43,928 bases of DNA from an uncultured Blautia sp. (lineage in GTDB: Bacteria > Bacillota > Clostridia > Lachnospirales > Lachnospiraceae). The stretch is taken from NCBI GenBank assembly GCA_937893675.1, contig CALBGI010000045.1, positions 1-43,928 on the forward strand, given 5' to 3'. The notes under the pieces were generated by a model. That model made no database searches, was not told the origin of the DNA, and worked only from the letters and a program-made list of their open reading frames with translations. The position numbers and the translations under genes are program-made. Positions 1 to 7,827 of this stretch are shown in pieces; position 1 is the first letter of the stretch; every line of letters begins with the position of its first letter.

Positions 1-17
1 TGGAGAGTGCTAATAAA

Positions 18-365
18 ATGAAATTAACGTATACAAATGTAAATGGATATCTGATCCCAAATCTCACCTATAAATCCGGTGAGCAGATGGTGCAGCTTGG
101 CAAATATGGATTCTTACGCAGAGATTATCTGAAGAACCATCGAAATTCAACGTATCAGGTGATGCTTTTACAGGACACCATTGGAGAGCATCTTCTGGAA
201 GTAGACAAGGCAGCCAGAGAACGGGAAGAGGTAATACTGAAACAGTTAGAAGAAAAAGAACCATTGCCGGATAAAGAGAAAGATCAGATTGCCTGGGTAA
301 GATCTGCTAATCAACACAAAGCAATTGCAGAAGAGATTATTCTCAAGGAATTGATTTATGTTTAA
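18..365 (+). CDS. tnpV: Transposon-encoded protein, TnpV family
   Basis: This 115-residue protein resembles the TnpV proteins carried by Tn4451-like and related mobile elements of Clostridia. Visible signs are the N-terminal segment with YLIPNL and the block GKYGFLRRDYLKNHR, followed by a charged helical stretch and a C-terminal AIAEEIILKELIYV typical of the family. The biochemical role of TnpV is not established; it is an accessory gene found next to recombinase genes. It opens the window, so the element probably continues to the left. A short hairpin (375-399) follows the stop. It belongs with the ORF6N gene, the broken initiator-like gene and the integrase remnant to its right, which together look like the degraded end of an integrated element. 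Identification is from recalled family sequence, not from a search. Confidence 0.75.
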   Translation: MKLTYTNVNGYLIPNLTYKSGEQMVQLGKYGFLRRDYLKNHRNSTYQVMLLQDTIGEHLLEVDKAAREREEVILKQLEEKEPLPDKEKDQIAWVRSANQHKAIAEEIILKELIYV

Positions 366-374
366 ATGAAGGTG

Positions 375-399
375 ATGAGGTCGTGGATTGCGACCTCAT
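375..399 (+). terminator. Hairpin downstream of tnpV
   Basis: The arms ATGAGGTCG and CGACCTCAT form a perfect 9-bp stem with a 7-base loop ten bases after the tnpV stop codon. The T-run behind it is poor (TATTG), so termination is likely but weak. Confidence 0.4.
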
Positions 400-496
400 T
401 ATTGTATGAAAAATAGCAGTAGGCAGAATGAGAAAAATAGGGTAAAATGGGAACATGGATTTTGGGAACTCATAAGAAATGATTGTGCGGTAAAGT

Positions 497-527
497 AACT
501 TGAAATGCCAGTTTGGCATTTCAAGTT
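497..527 (+). repeat. 31-bp palindrome upstream of the ORF6N gene
   Basis: Two perfect 14-base arms, AACTTGAAATGCCA and its reverse complement, are separated by GTT. The palindrome ends a few bases before the ribosome binding site of the ORF6N gene, so it could be an operator or a translation-blocking hairpin. Read in the frame of the downstream gene it encodes LKCQFGISS. The gene itself encodes LKCQFGTSN at 779-805, and the two DNA stretches (497-526 and 776-805) agree at 26 of 30 positions by my count. That match is why it is listed separately. Confidence 0.85.
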
Positions 528-541
528 ATAGAGGAGATGGA

Positions 542-1498
542 ATGGCGGATCAGAAAGTAAGAGAAATGGAACCAGTGGAAACACAAATAGTTGAAATCAT
601 GCCACCGGATGTTGAAAATCTGATTTATGTAGTAAGAAACAAACAAGTCATGGTGGATAGTGATCTGGCAATGCTTTATCAGGTAGAAACGGGAGCGTTA
701 AACAGAGCCGTTAAAAGAAATATTGCCAGATTTCCAGAAGATTTTCGATTTCAGCTTACAAAAGATGAATATGAAAACTTGAAATGCCAATTTGGCACCT
801 CAAATGGCAGTGGAACAGAAAATGGTTATGGTGGCAGACGTACATTACCGTATGTATTTACAGAGCAGGGAATATCCATGCTTGCAAGTGTATTGCATAG
901 CGAGGTGGCAATTAATGTAAGTATAGGTATTATGCGTGCATTTGTAGAAATGCGACGGTTTATAGCCAACAATGCACTTTTGTTTGAAAGGATTAGTAAC
1001 GTTGAGCTAAAACAACTGGAATATCAGAAAAAGACAGATGAAAAACTGGAGCAGATTTTTGAGTACATATCAGATCATGAGGAGTCTAATCAAAAGATAT
1101 TTTTTGATGGTCAGATATATGATGCATTCAGCTTATTGATAGGACTGATTCAGAAAGCAGAAATGGAAATTGTTCTGGTAGATGGATATGTGGATGTAGG
1201 AACATTAAATATTTTGTCAAAGAAGAAAGAAAATGTGGCGGTGACAGTTTATACACAGCAACGGACAAAATTATCTCAAACAGATGTAGATAACTTTAAT
1301 GCACAGTATCCTAAACTGGATGTGAAGTACACAAGAGCATTTCACGATCGTTTTTTAATTCTTGATAAAACGAAAGCATATCATGTGGGTGCGTCTTTGA
1401 AGGATGCAGGTAAAAAATGTTTTGGAATTAATCTGATTGAAGATGCAGGTATTGTAAGAGATATTTTACAGAGATTGGAATTGGAAACAGAAGAATAG
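542..1498 (+). CDS. ORF6N-domain DNA-binding protein with PLD-like C-terminal domain
   Basis: A protein of 318 residues. Residues about 20-110 match the ORF6N domain of phage and mobile-element proteins: VMVDSDLAMLYQVETGALNRAVKRN, the FPEDFRFQLT segment and GGRRTLPYVFTEQGISML. The C-terminal half (about residues 195-300) has HDRFLILD and YHVGASLKDAGKK, resembling a phospholipase-D-like phosphodiesterase fold in which the classical HxK motif is altered. The start at 542 is chosen because GAGGAG lies seven bases upstream; the frame stays open further up through the palindrome at 497-527. Such proteins are thought to act as DNA-binding regulators of mobile elements, but a function here is inference. 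The insertion after LKCQFGTS (NGSGTENGY) is longer than in the family members I remember, where GGRR follows within a few residues. Confidence 0.8.
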   Translation: MADQKVREMEPVETQIVEIMPPDVENLIYVVRNKQVMVDSDLAMLYQVETGALNRAVKRNIARFPEDFRFQLTKDEYENLKCQFGTSNGSGTENGYGGRRTLPYVFTEQGISMLASVLHSEVAINVSIGIMRAFVEMRRFIANNALLFERISNVELKQLEYQKKTDEKLEQIFEYISDHEESNQKIFFDGQIYDAFSLLIGLIQKAEMEIVLVDGYVDVGTLNILSKKKENVAVTVYTQQRTKLSQTDVDNFNAQYPKLDVKYTRAFHDRFLILDKTKAYHVGASLKDAGKKCFGINLIEDAGIVRDILQRLELETEE

Positions 1499-1577
1499 AA
1501 AAGTAAGTTATGCAGAAAGGCGTGAGTCATAAGAATATGGCTTGCGTCTTTTTCTGTCTGGAAAGGAAGTGGGGAGC

Positions 1578-2047
1578 ATGGCACAGATTTTTCGTGTAGA
1601 GAGAACTAAGAATTTTACGGTAATGAGTAATCACCATTTCAAGAATAAGAATCTGACATTGAAAGCGAAAGGTCTATTATCGCTGATGTTAAGTTTGCCA
1701 GATGACTGGAATTACAATATGCAAGGACTGGCAACATTGAGCAGAGATGGGATTGATTCTGTTCGTTCTGCAATTAAGGAATTAGAGCATCATGGATATG
1801 TGGAACGTCATAGATTGCGTAATGAGTATGGCTTTTATGGCGATACCGAATATATTATCCGGGAAGTTCCATTAGGAGAAGAAAATGATTAAGTGGAGCA
1901 GAGAAGTGCCTAAGGGTGGATAGTCCAATTTTGGACAATCAGGTCATAGGAAATTTCTATCTCCGGACATCAGAAAATAGGAAAACCAGATATGGTAAAT
2001 CCCATACTGGACAAACCGTTGCTATTAATAATCCATGTTATTAAATA
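1578..2047 (+). pseudogene. Truncated replication-initiator-like helix-turn-helix protein
   Basis: The intact part (1578-1892, about 104 residues, MAQIFRVERTKNFTVMSNHH...) resembles the N-terminal winged-helix domain of plasmid/ICE replication-initiator-like proteins: LTLKAKGLLSLMLSLPDDWNY, then LATLSRDGIDSVRSAIKELEHHGYVER. GGGGAG upstream supports the ATG at 1578. The reading frame is stopped at 1890 and 1911, yet the same frame resumes further on with MVNPILDKPLLL, which looks like the Asn/Pro/Asp-rich tail of full-length relatives. I therefore read it as a gene decayed by nonsense mutations and cut off near 2050, where an integrase fragment begins in another frame. An alternative is that the short protein is still made as a DNA-binding domain alone. 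Confidence 0.6.
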
Positions 2048-2053
2048 TGAATT

Positions 2054-2440
2054 ATGCTTGGTTTGCAGAGTAATGTTGAGATCGGTGGACGTAGTGGATT
2101 CATCTTCAATACAAAACATGGGCGTCCGATCATGCCGGCGGGAGTGAACAGTTTTCTGAAAAACATTGTCAATGCCTATAATAAGAAAGAAAGCAAACTG
2201 GCAGAAGAAGAGAAGCGAGAGCCGGAGCTGATGCCGCCTATTTCATCGCATACCCTTCGTCATACGGGATGTACCAGACTGGGTGAGAACAATGTCAATC
2301 CTAAAGTTATGCAGTATGTCATGGGCCATTCGGATGCACAGATCACAATGAATGTCTACAATCATATTGCAGAAAAGTCTCATGTGGAGAACGAGATGTC
2401 TAAAATGAACCTGCCAGAAACCGTACCTGCTGTGGTATAA
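2054..2440 (+). pseudogene. C-terminal fragment of a tyrosine integrase
   Basis: Only the catalytic C-terminal part of a Tn916/ICE-type tyrosine recombinase remains (128 residues). The motif HTLRHTGCTRLGE supplies the box II H-x-x-R, GHSDAQITMNVYNH supplies the following His and the nucleophilic Tyr, and RSGFIFNTKHGRPI is the preceding strand region. The arm-binding and core-binding domains and the first catalytic Arg are absent: the frame is closed by a TGA at 2048-2050 just before the first ATG. It is therefore inactive on its own. Its closeness to the broken initiator-like gene suggests a deletion joined the two. It marks the right end of the element, with the chromosomal hsp20 promoter starting about 165 bases later. 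Confidence 0.85.
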
Positions 2441-2560
2441 ACCATAAGTCGTTGTCGTAAAATGTGGTAAGAAAATCAGACGAATATATTTTTCCAAGAA
2501 TTTGTGGTAAAAATGTGGTCAAACCAAGAAAATTGAGTGCGAAAGTAAGTGAAAAATCCC

Positions 2561-2589
2561 TGTGAAGCCCGTAAAATCAAGGCTTCACA
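2561..2589. repeat. Inverted repeat at the element/chromosome boundary
   Basis: TGTGAAGCC and GGCTTCACA form a perfect 9-base inverted repeat with an 11-base spacer, lying between the integrase remnant and the hsp20 control region. It may be a terminator without a T-run, or part of the element's attachment or recombinase-binding end. The sequence alone does not decide, because the left end of the element is outside the window. Confidence 0.5.
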
Positions 2590-2606
2590 AATTCTTCACA
2601 AAATAA

Positions 2607-2633
2607 TTAGCACTCACTACTTGACAGTGCTAA
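2607..2633. promoter_or_regulatory. CIRCE operator (HrcA binding site)
   Basis: TTAGCACTC, nine bases, then CAGTGCTAA matches the CIRCE consensus (TTAGCACTC-N9-GAGTGCTAA) with one mismatch at the first base of the right arm. CIRCE is the binding site of the heat-shock repressor HrcA. It overlaps the -35 box of the promoter in front of hsp20, the expected place for repression, so the small heat-shock protein is probably in the HrcA regulon. Confidence 0.9.
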
Positions 2634-2649
2634 CAATACGTGCTATATT
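2621..2649 (+). promoter_or_regulatory. SigA-type promoter of hsp20
   Basis: TTGACA (2621-2626) and TATATT (2644-2649) are separated by 17 bases. The -35 box lies inside the CIRCE operator, so HrcA binding would block RNA polymerase. The transcript would carry a leader of about 55 bases before the hsp20 start. Confidence 0.85.
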
Positions 2650-2711
2650 ACGTATAGAACAAAAGAAAAGAAACACTCACATAGAACAAGTAAAAACAGG
2701 AGGAATGCGTT

Positions 2712-3152
2712 ATGTTGATGCCCAGTATTTTTGGAGAAGATTTATTTGATGATTTTATGAGATTTCCCATGGAGCACGAGATGAGAACCCGCGGTGCGCA
2801 GGCGAATAAGGAACTGATGAGAACGGATATCCGCGAGGTTGACGGCAATTACGAGTTGGATATTGATCTTCCGGGATACAAAAAAGAGGATATGAAACTG
2901 CAGCTGAAGGACGGTTATCTGACCATCCAGGCTTCCCGAAGCGAGGACAAGGAAGAAAAAGACAGCAAAGGCAGATATATCCGCAGAGAGCGCTTCAACG
3001 GACATTGCTCCAGAAGCTTCTTCGTTGGACGCTCCATCAGCCAGGAGGATGTACATGCCAGGTATGAGGACGGTATCCTGAAGCTGAGTTTCCCGAAGGA
3101 AGATACCAAGAAAGAAATGGAAGAAAAGAAATATATCGCCATTGAAGGCTAA
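2712..3152 (+). CDS. hsp20: Small heat-shock protein, Hsp20/alpha-crystallin family
   Basis: A 146-residue ATP-independent holdase chaperone that keeps unfolding proteins soluble. The alpha-crystallin domain spans about residues 35-138. Visible family signatures are DIREVDGNYELDIDLPGY, the strand KLQLKDGYLTIQASR, and the conserved GILKLSFPK near the end (normally the GxLxI/V motif). The N-terminus MLMPSIFGEDLFDDFMRFP is the usual hydrophobic arm of clostridial members. The start is fixed by AGGAGG eight bases upstream of ATG. Control by HrcA is indicated by the CIRCE site and overlapping promoter. The gene is monocistronic, with a strong terminator about 47 bases after the stop codon. Confidence 0.95.
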   Translation: MLMPSIFGEDLFDDFMRFPMEHEMRTRGAQANKELMRTDIREVDGNYELDIDLPGYKKEDMKLQLKDGYLTIQASRSEDKEEKDSKGRYIRRERFNGHCSRSFFVGRSISQEDVHARYEDGILKLSFPKEDTKKEMEEKKYIAIEG

Positions 3153-3198
3153 GACGTTTATCACAAGTATTTGTTTTTCATACACCTTCCCTCATTTT

Positions 3199-3227
3199 CC
3201 CCGCCGGATTTCCGGCGGGGTTTTTAT
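3199..3227 (+). terminator. Rho-independent terminator of hsp20
   Basis: CCCCGCCGG and CCGGCGGGG form a GC-rich stem with a short ATTT loop followed by TTTTTATTTT. Confidence 0.9.
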
Positions 3228-3363
3228 TTTGGACGGATTCGGCCGGCGGGTTAAGGTAGCCAAAAAAGGAGGAGCTGTGCTATACTTATACTATAAGGCT
3301 GATTCGGCTCGATTGATATTGTAATGGAGAGTGTCTGTGCCGGAAAAAGGAGATTGGAAGAAT

Positions 3364-4257
3364 ATGAAAATGACAAAGCTTTCGGAGAATTTATCCATTT
3401 CATCCATTGCGCAGGGCTTCTGGAGACTGGCGGGCTGGAAGTGGAGCACAGGGGAACTGGTGGATTTTATGAATGCCTGTATCGACAGAGGTGTGACGAC
3501 CTTTGACACAGCGGAGGTCTATTCCGGCGGTTTGTGTGAAACCTTAATGGGAGAAGCGTTTGCCAGGGATCCTTCCATTCGCAAGAAGATACAGCTTGTC
3601 TCCAAAACCGGGATTTTTAAAGAGATCATAGACGGGAAGCCGTTTGGATACTATAACACCACCTATGACAGGGTGGTGGCTTCCTGCAAGGAAAGCCTGG
3701 GAAGACTTCATACAGATTATCTGGATCTCTATCTGATCCATCGGGAAGACCCCTGTTTTGATCCATGGGAAACCGGAAGAGCGCTGCAGGATCTGAAAAA
3801 AGAAGGTCTGATCCGGGAAGCGGGCGTATCGAATTTTGATCCTTTTAAGTTTGACGCTCTGAACCAGGCAATGGGCGGAACCCTGGTGACCAATCAGATC
3901 GAATGGAATCCGGTGTGTTTTGAGCATTTTGACAGTGGGATGATGGACTATCTGACAGTTCGGAGAATCCACCCCATGATCTGGTCGCCCTTGGCGGGAG
4001 GACGGCTTTTTAAGGAGGAAGATCCGCAATGCGCAAAGGCGCTGGCAAAGATCCGGGAAATTGCCAAGCGGCACGAAACGGAGCCGGCAGTGATCTTGTA
4101 CGCATGGATCCTGTATCATCCTGTGGGAGCGGTTCCGCTTTCCGGCAGCAATAAGCTTTCCCGTCTGGATCAGGCCATAGCGGCATTGGAAGTAACGCTT
4201 GCGCATCATGAATGGTATGAAATATATGTGGCAAGCGGGCAGCAGGTGCTGCGGTGA
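3364..4257 (+). CDS. Aldo/keto reductase
   Basis: A protein of about 297 residues of the aldo/keto reductase superfamily (YdhF-like), an NADPH-dependent carbonyl reductase with a TIM-barrel fold. Visible features: FDTAEVYSGG carries the catalytic Asp and Tyr, VSKTGI the catalytic Lys strand, DLYLIHRED the His of the tetrad (LIHR), GVSNFDPF and QIEWNP are the usual barrel segments, and VPLSGSNKLSRL is the cofactor-phosphate-binding loop. The ATG at 3364 is preferred over upstream GTG codons because AAGGAG lies about eleven bases before it. The physiological substrate cannot be told. It appears to be a single-gene unit between the hsp20 terminator and the nucleoside hydrolase promoter. Confidence 0.9.
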   Translation: MKMTKLSENLSISSIAQGFWRLAGWKWSTGELVDFMNACIDRGVTTFDTAEVYSGGLCETLMGEAFARDPSIRKKIQLVSKTGIFKEIIDGKPFGYYNTTYDRVVASCKESLGRLHTDYLDLYLIHREDPCFDPWETGRALQDLKKEGLIREAGVSNFDPFKFDALNQAMGGTLVTNQIEWNPVCFEHFDSGMMDYLTVRRIHPMIWSPLAGGRLFKEEDPQCAKALAKIREIAKRHETEPAVILYAWILYHPVGAVPLSGSNKLSRLDQAIAALEVTLAHHEWYEIYVASGQQVLR

Positions 4258-4278
4258 AACAAAGGGGGAGGCATTTTC

Positions 4279-4307
4279 TTTACAGGTTTTTCTCCCTCTG
4301 CTATACT
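4279..4307 (+). promoter_or_regulatory. Promoter of the nucleoside hydrolase-exonuclease pair
   Basis: TTTACA (4279-4284) and TATACT (4302-4307) with a 17-base spacer, 32 bases upstream of the nucleoside hydrolase start. Confidence 0.7.
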
Positions 4308-4338
4308 GTAAAAAAACACAGCTACGGAGGAATCACCC

Positions 4339-5307
4339 ATGGAAAAAAGAAAAATTATCATAGACTGTGACCCGGGAGTGGATGATGCGCTGGCGCTCGC
4401 TTACGCAGCAGCCAACCTCCAGGCCTTTGAGCTGCTGGCCGTGACGACGGTAAGCGGCAATCAGACCGTGGAGAAGGTAACCAGAAATGCATTGAACCTT
4501 ACGGAATTTTATGGTTTGGAGGTGCCGGTGGCGAAAGGTGCGTCTGAGCCGATCACCCGCAAGGCGGTATACGCGCCGGAGGTGCACGGAAATACAGGGC
4601 TTGGGTACTGCACGCTTCCCACAGCGAAGAAACAGCTGGCAAGCGGGAATGCGGTGACGTTTCTCCGGGAGGTGATCATGGCGCAGCCGGAGGGAGAGCA
4701 GGTGACACTGGTTCCCGTAGGGCCCATGACAAATATTGCGCTGCTGCTGAAGACCTTTCCGGAGGTGAAGAGCCGCATCCGCGAAATTATTTTTATGGGC
4801 GGTGCAGCCAGAGGCGGGAATACCACGCCTGCGGCGGAGTTTAACATTTATGTTGATCCGGAGGCGGCGAGCGTTGTTTTCCATTCCGGAATTCCCATGG
4901 TAATGTGCGGGCTGGACGCCACACAGAAATGCGCGCTTTCCAAAAATCAGATCATGAAGTTCTGCCAGTCCGGCAATGAGGTGGCAAAGGCCTGCGGAGA
5001 CATGGTGGGCTTTACGCTGGACACCTATAACAAATATCGGGGAGAGGCCAGCATCCACGATGTGGTTCCGCTGATGTATATGCTGCATCCGGAGATTTTT
5101 AAAGCAGAGAAGGCCGTGCTTGACGTAGACTGCTCTCAGGGAGTTTCCAGAGGCTCTACCCTCTGCGACCTGCGCTGGTGGAATTATGATGCAGAGGATC
5201 TGAAGGACGTTGTGCTTCTGGACGCGGACAAGGAAAAATTCCAGGAATATCTTATCACGGCGATTTATGAGCTGGGAGAAGCGCTGGAAGGAAGCAAAGG
5301 AAAGTAA
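4339..5307 (+). CDS. Inosine/uridine-preferring nucleoside hydrolase
   Basis: A 322-residue cytoplasmic hydrolase that cleaves the N-glycosidic bond of ribonucleosides to base and ribose (nucleoside salvage). The N-terminal DCDPGVDDA (Asp9, Asp11, Asp15, Asp16) is the calcium-binding signature of the IunH/Rih family. GNTGLG, the PVGPMTNIA segment, FMGGAARGGNTTPAAEFNIYVDPEAA and the late HDVVPL (with the calcium-ligand Asp) are all present, and the length is normal. GGAGGAATCACCC provides the ribosome binding site. The exonuclease gene starts only five bases downstream, so the two are co-transcribed. Which nucleoside is preferred cannot be read from the sequence. Confidence 0.93.
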   Translation: MEKRKIIIDCDPGVDDALALAYAAANLQAFELLAVTTVSGNQTVEKVTRNALNLTEFYGLEVPVAKGASEPITRKAVYAPEVHGNTGLGYCTLPTAKKQLASGNAVTFLREVIMAQPEGEQVTLVPVGPMTNIALLLKTFPEVKSRIREIIFMGGAARGGNTTPAAEFNIYVDPEAASVVFHSGIPMVMCGLDATQKCALSKNQIMKFCQSGNEVAKACGDMVGFTLDTYNKYRGEASIHDVVPLMYMLHPEIFKAEKAVLDVDCSQGVSRGSTLCDLRWWNYDAEDLKDVVLLDADKEKFQEYLITAIYELGEALEGSKGK

Positions 5308-5312
5308 ATTTT

Positions 5313-6263
5313 ATGAATTATATTGTTTTTGATCTGGAGTGGAACCAGAGTCCCGGCGGGAAGAAGTTTTCGGAAAGCCGCCTGCCTTTTGAGATTATTG
5401 AAATCGGGGCAGTGAAGCTCAACGAACAAAAGGAAATCGTGGACACGTTCCACAGACTGATCAGGCCAAAGGTGTATAAGTGGATCCACAGCAGTGTCCA
5501 TGAAGTCATTCATGTGGATTACAAGGAGCTGGAGAAGGGACAGGCCTTTGAGGATGCTGTCCGGGAGTTCCTGGAATGGTGCGGCGCTTCTTGGTATTTT
5601 TTTACCTGGGGCAATCAGGACGTCATGGAGCTGCAGCGGAACATGAAATATTACGGGCTTCTTGAACGGCTCCCGGGGCCGGTGACCTACTATGATGTGC
5701 AGAAGCTGTTTGCCATTCGCTATGAGGACGGCAAAAGCCGCCGGAGCCTGGAGTATGCCATTGATATGCTGGAGATCGAGAAAAAGCAGGATTTTCACCG
5801 GGCGCTGGCGGATGCCTATTATACGGCGGCTGTCCTGAAAAATATTGAGACGGAGTATATTCTGCCCAATTCCTCCATTGATGTGTATCAGAATCCAAAA
5901 TCCAAAAAAGAAGAGATCTATATTTCTTATCCGACCTATGACAAATATGTTTCCAGGGAGTTTTCCACCAGGGAGCGGATGATGAAGGATAAGGAGGCGA
6001 CCAGCACCCGCTGTCCGGTCTGCCACTGCAGTGCAAAGCGTAAGATCCGCTGGTTTGCGGGAAGCCCAAAGGCGTATTACAGCGTGTCTGTGTGTCAGGA
6101 GCACGGGCTCATAAAGGGCAAGCTTCGGGTGCGCAGAACAGACGAGGGCGCCTATTATGGAGTAAAGACGCTGAAATGCATAGATACAGAAGAGGCGGAG
6201 AAGATTCGCCAGAAAAGGGAATCTCTCCGCCGGAAACGTCAGTCGAAACGAGGCTCAGTTTAA
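5313..6263 (+). CDS. DEDDh 3'-5' exonuclease with C-terminal zinc-binding tail
   Basis: A 316-residue protein. Residues 1-180 form an RNase T/DnaQ-type exonuclease domain related to KapD/Eri-1: FDLEWN holds Asp7 and Glu9, GNQD holds Asp103, and DFHRALADA holds His162 and Asp167, completing the DEDDh set. It should remove nucleotides from 3' ends of DNA or RNA; the target is unknown. The C-terminal extension has a CPVCHC cluster followed by another Cys (VCQEHG), suggesting a zinc ribbon, and ends in an Arg/Lys-rich tail (RRKRQSKRG) that could bind nucleic acid. It follows the nucleoside hydrolase by five bases, and its ribosome binding site lies inside that gene's end. Its own end overlaps the convergent carboxypeptidase gene by nine bases. 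Confidence 0.88.
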   Translation: MNYIVFDLEWNQSPGGKKFSESRLPFEIIEIGAVKLNEQKEIVDTFHRLIRPKVYKWIHSSVHEVIHVDYKELEKGQAFEDAVREFLEWCGASWYFFTWGNQDVMELQRNMKYYGLLERLPGPVTYYDVQKLFAIRYEDGKSRRSLEYAIDMLEIEKKQDFHRALADAYYTAAVLKNIETEYILPNSSIDVYQNPKSKKEEIYISYPTYDKYVSREFSTRERMMKDKEATSTRCPVCHCSAKRKIRWFAGSPKAYYSVSVCQEHGLIKGKLRVRRTDEGAYYGVKTLKCIDTEEAEKIRQKRESLRRKRQSKRGSV

Positions 6264-7490
6264 GAGATCTGAGAGAATGTTTCGCTGATATTCATATCCG
6301 CTTCCTACAAACTGATCTCCATAGTAGTAGGAGGTCTCAAGCCGCGGCGCGCCCGCGGCATTTTGCTGCAGTTCTTTTTTGGAGGTAAGGGAATCAAGAG
6401 TCACACCTGCGGGAACTGTAGCGTAATACTGTCTGGTTGCATGGTAGGGATAAGTGTTTCCCCCATCCTTGAGAATGTATTTTTCGCTTGGCGGCATTAC
6501 AACCGGAACCGGATCCGTGGAGAAGCCCAGGCTGATTTCCTGGAAGCTTCCGAAGGCATAGTCCAGAAGCGCCGCTGTGTCGGAGTAGCCGCCGTCAACT
6601 GTGTTCAGGACAACCACAACAACAGCCATGCCGTTTTTCTTGGCAAAGGTGACAAGGGTGCTTCCGGCGGCGGTAGTGTAGCCGGTCTTTCCGCCAAGCA
6701 CACCCTCGTAGGCCCTCTCTCGGCCGGCCATCATTTTGTGGTGGTTCAGAAGATAACGGGTTTCCGGCTGTTTGTTGGTAGGCGGGATTTCGTACAGGTC
6801 TTTTGTGGTAAAGGTGCGGAAATACGGATTATACCAGGCCGCCCGGGCGATCTTGGCCATATCGTTGGCCGTGGTATAATGGGTCTCGTCCGGAAGTCCG
6901 TTGGGATTGTTGAAATGCGTGTTGGTGCAGCCAAGCTGGCGTGCACGTTCATTCATTTTTTCCACGAACTTTTTGGAGGAACCGCAGGTCTCCTCTGCAA
7001 TGGCAACAGAAACCTCGTTGGCGGATTCCAGCATGACTGCCATAAGAGCCTGTTTTACATAAAATACCTCGTCCATATCCGCGTAGATACTGGAGCTTCC
7101 GGGTTCGTTGCTGAAAGCCGCGAATTCGGACACCGTCATTTGTGCATTCATATCCAGGTTCTCGCAGGCGAGAAGCGTGGTCATGATCTTGGTGATACTG
7201 GCCGGATACTGCTGTGCGTCTGCGTTTTTGGAGTAGAGAATGGCACCGGAATAAAGGTCCATGACTACCGCAGAGCCGGCTTCCACATTGGGGCCGGCAG
7301 GCCAGCCCTCGTAAGAGTTGGACTCAGGAGCCTGGTAATAGGCCTGCGTGTGGGGATCCGGTGTAGGAGTAGGCTGGGCGGCCGCGGTGTTTTCCTGGGC
7401 GCCGTAAATCATGTCTGGCTGAGGAAGGACAAAGCTCAAACACATCAGCCCCAGCAGAAGTCCGCGCAGTTTCTGTTTTGAATTTGACAT
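6255..7490 (-). CDS. Serine-type D-alanyl-D-alanine carboxypeptidase (PBP5/DacF family)
   Basis: A 411-residue exported enzyme that trims the terminal D-Ala of peptidoglycan stem peptides. Residues 1-30 form a signal peptide (basic start, then LLLGLMCLSFVLP, cleavage near YGA-QE), followed by a Pro/Thr linker at about 39-47. The three active-site boxes are clear: Ser98-Ile-Thr-Lys101 (SxxK), Ser156-Ala-Asn158 (SxN) and Lys268-Thr-Gly270 (KTG). Residues about 325-411 match the beta-rich PBP5-like C-terminal domain. No obvious amphipathic membrane anchor follows, so attachment to the membrane is uncertain. The gene is convergent with the exonuclease gene (9-base overlap) and divergent from the ileS control region. 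Confidence 0.93.
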   Translation of the reverse strand: MSNSKQKLRGLLLGLMCLSFVLPQPDMIYGAQENTAAAQPTPTPDPHTQAYYQAPESNSYEGWPAGPNVEAGSAVVMDLYSGAILYSKNADAQQYPASITKIMTTLLACENLDMNAQMTVSEFAAFSNEPGSSSIYADMDEVFYVKQALMAVMLESANEVSVAIAEETCGSSKKFVEKMNERARQLGCTNTHFNNPNGLPDETHYTTANDMAKIARAAWYNPYFRTFTTKDLYEIPPTNKQPETRYLLNHHKMMAGRERAYEGVLGGKTGYTTAAGSTLVTFAKKNGMAVVVVVLNTVDGGYSDTAALLDYAFGSFQEISLGFSTDPVPVVMPPSEKYILKDGGNTYPYHATRQYYATVPAGVTLDSLTSKKELQQNAAGAPRLETSYYYGDQFVGSGYEYQRNILSDLLN

Positions 7491-7519
7491 AGATTTTACC
7501 CTTCATTATTAAAAAACAC

Positions 7520-7549
7520 TTGACATAAGGATTTCCCAGTCATTATAAT
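7520..7549 (+). promoter_or_regulatory. Promoter of the ileS T-box leader
   Basis: TTGACA (7520-7525) and TATAAT (7544-7549) are both perfect consensus hexamers with an 18-base spacer. The transcript would begin near 7556 and run into the T-box leader. Confidence 0.85.
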
Positions 7550-7578
7550 ATATCAGTATACAAAAATCAAGCGAAAGA

Positions 7579-7827
7579 CTGTGATGGAGAGAGTATGCTG
7601 TACCAAAAGCAGCAGCGAGCCGGGGAGGGTGGAAGCCCGGTGCGAGTTAAGTTCAGCAGAAGATCACTCCGGAGTTTTATTTCCGAAAAACCGGCCTTTG
7701 GCGGAAGTAGGAAACGACGGCTTTCCCCCGTTACAGGGAACATGTATCGGCAGCAGTGCCCGTACAGCGTAACAGGTGGTACAGCGAATGACTTCGTCCT
7801 TTTACGGATGGGGTCTTTTTTTGTTAT
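7579..7827 (+). promoter_or_regulatory. T-box riboswitch of ileS with terminator
   Basis: A tRNA-sensing leader upstream of isoleucyl-tRNA synthetase. The conserved antiterminator bulge sequence AGGTGGTACAGCG lies at 7774-7786. An ATC (isoleucine) triplet at 7663-7665, in the expected specifier region, fits pairing with the tRNA-Ile anticodon. The terminator stem GACTTCGTCC/GGATGGGGTC (about 7790-7815) with a run of seven T follows directly. Uncharged tRNA-Ile would stabilise the antiterminator and allow ileS transcription. Stem I boundaries are estimated by eye. The 486-base gap between the carboxypeptidase and ileS genes is taken up by the promoter, this leader and the element at 7823-7931. 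Confidence 0.92.
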
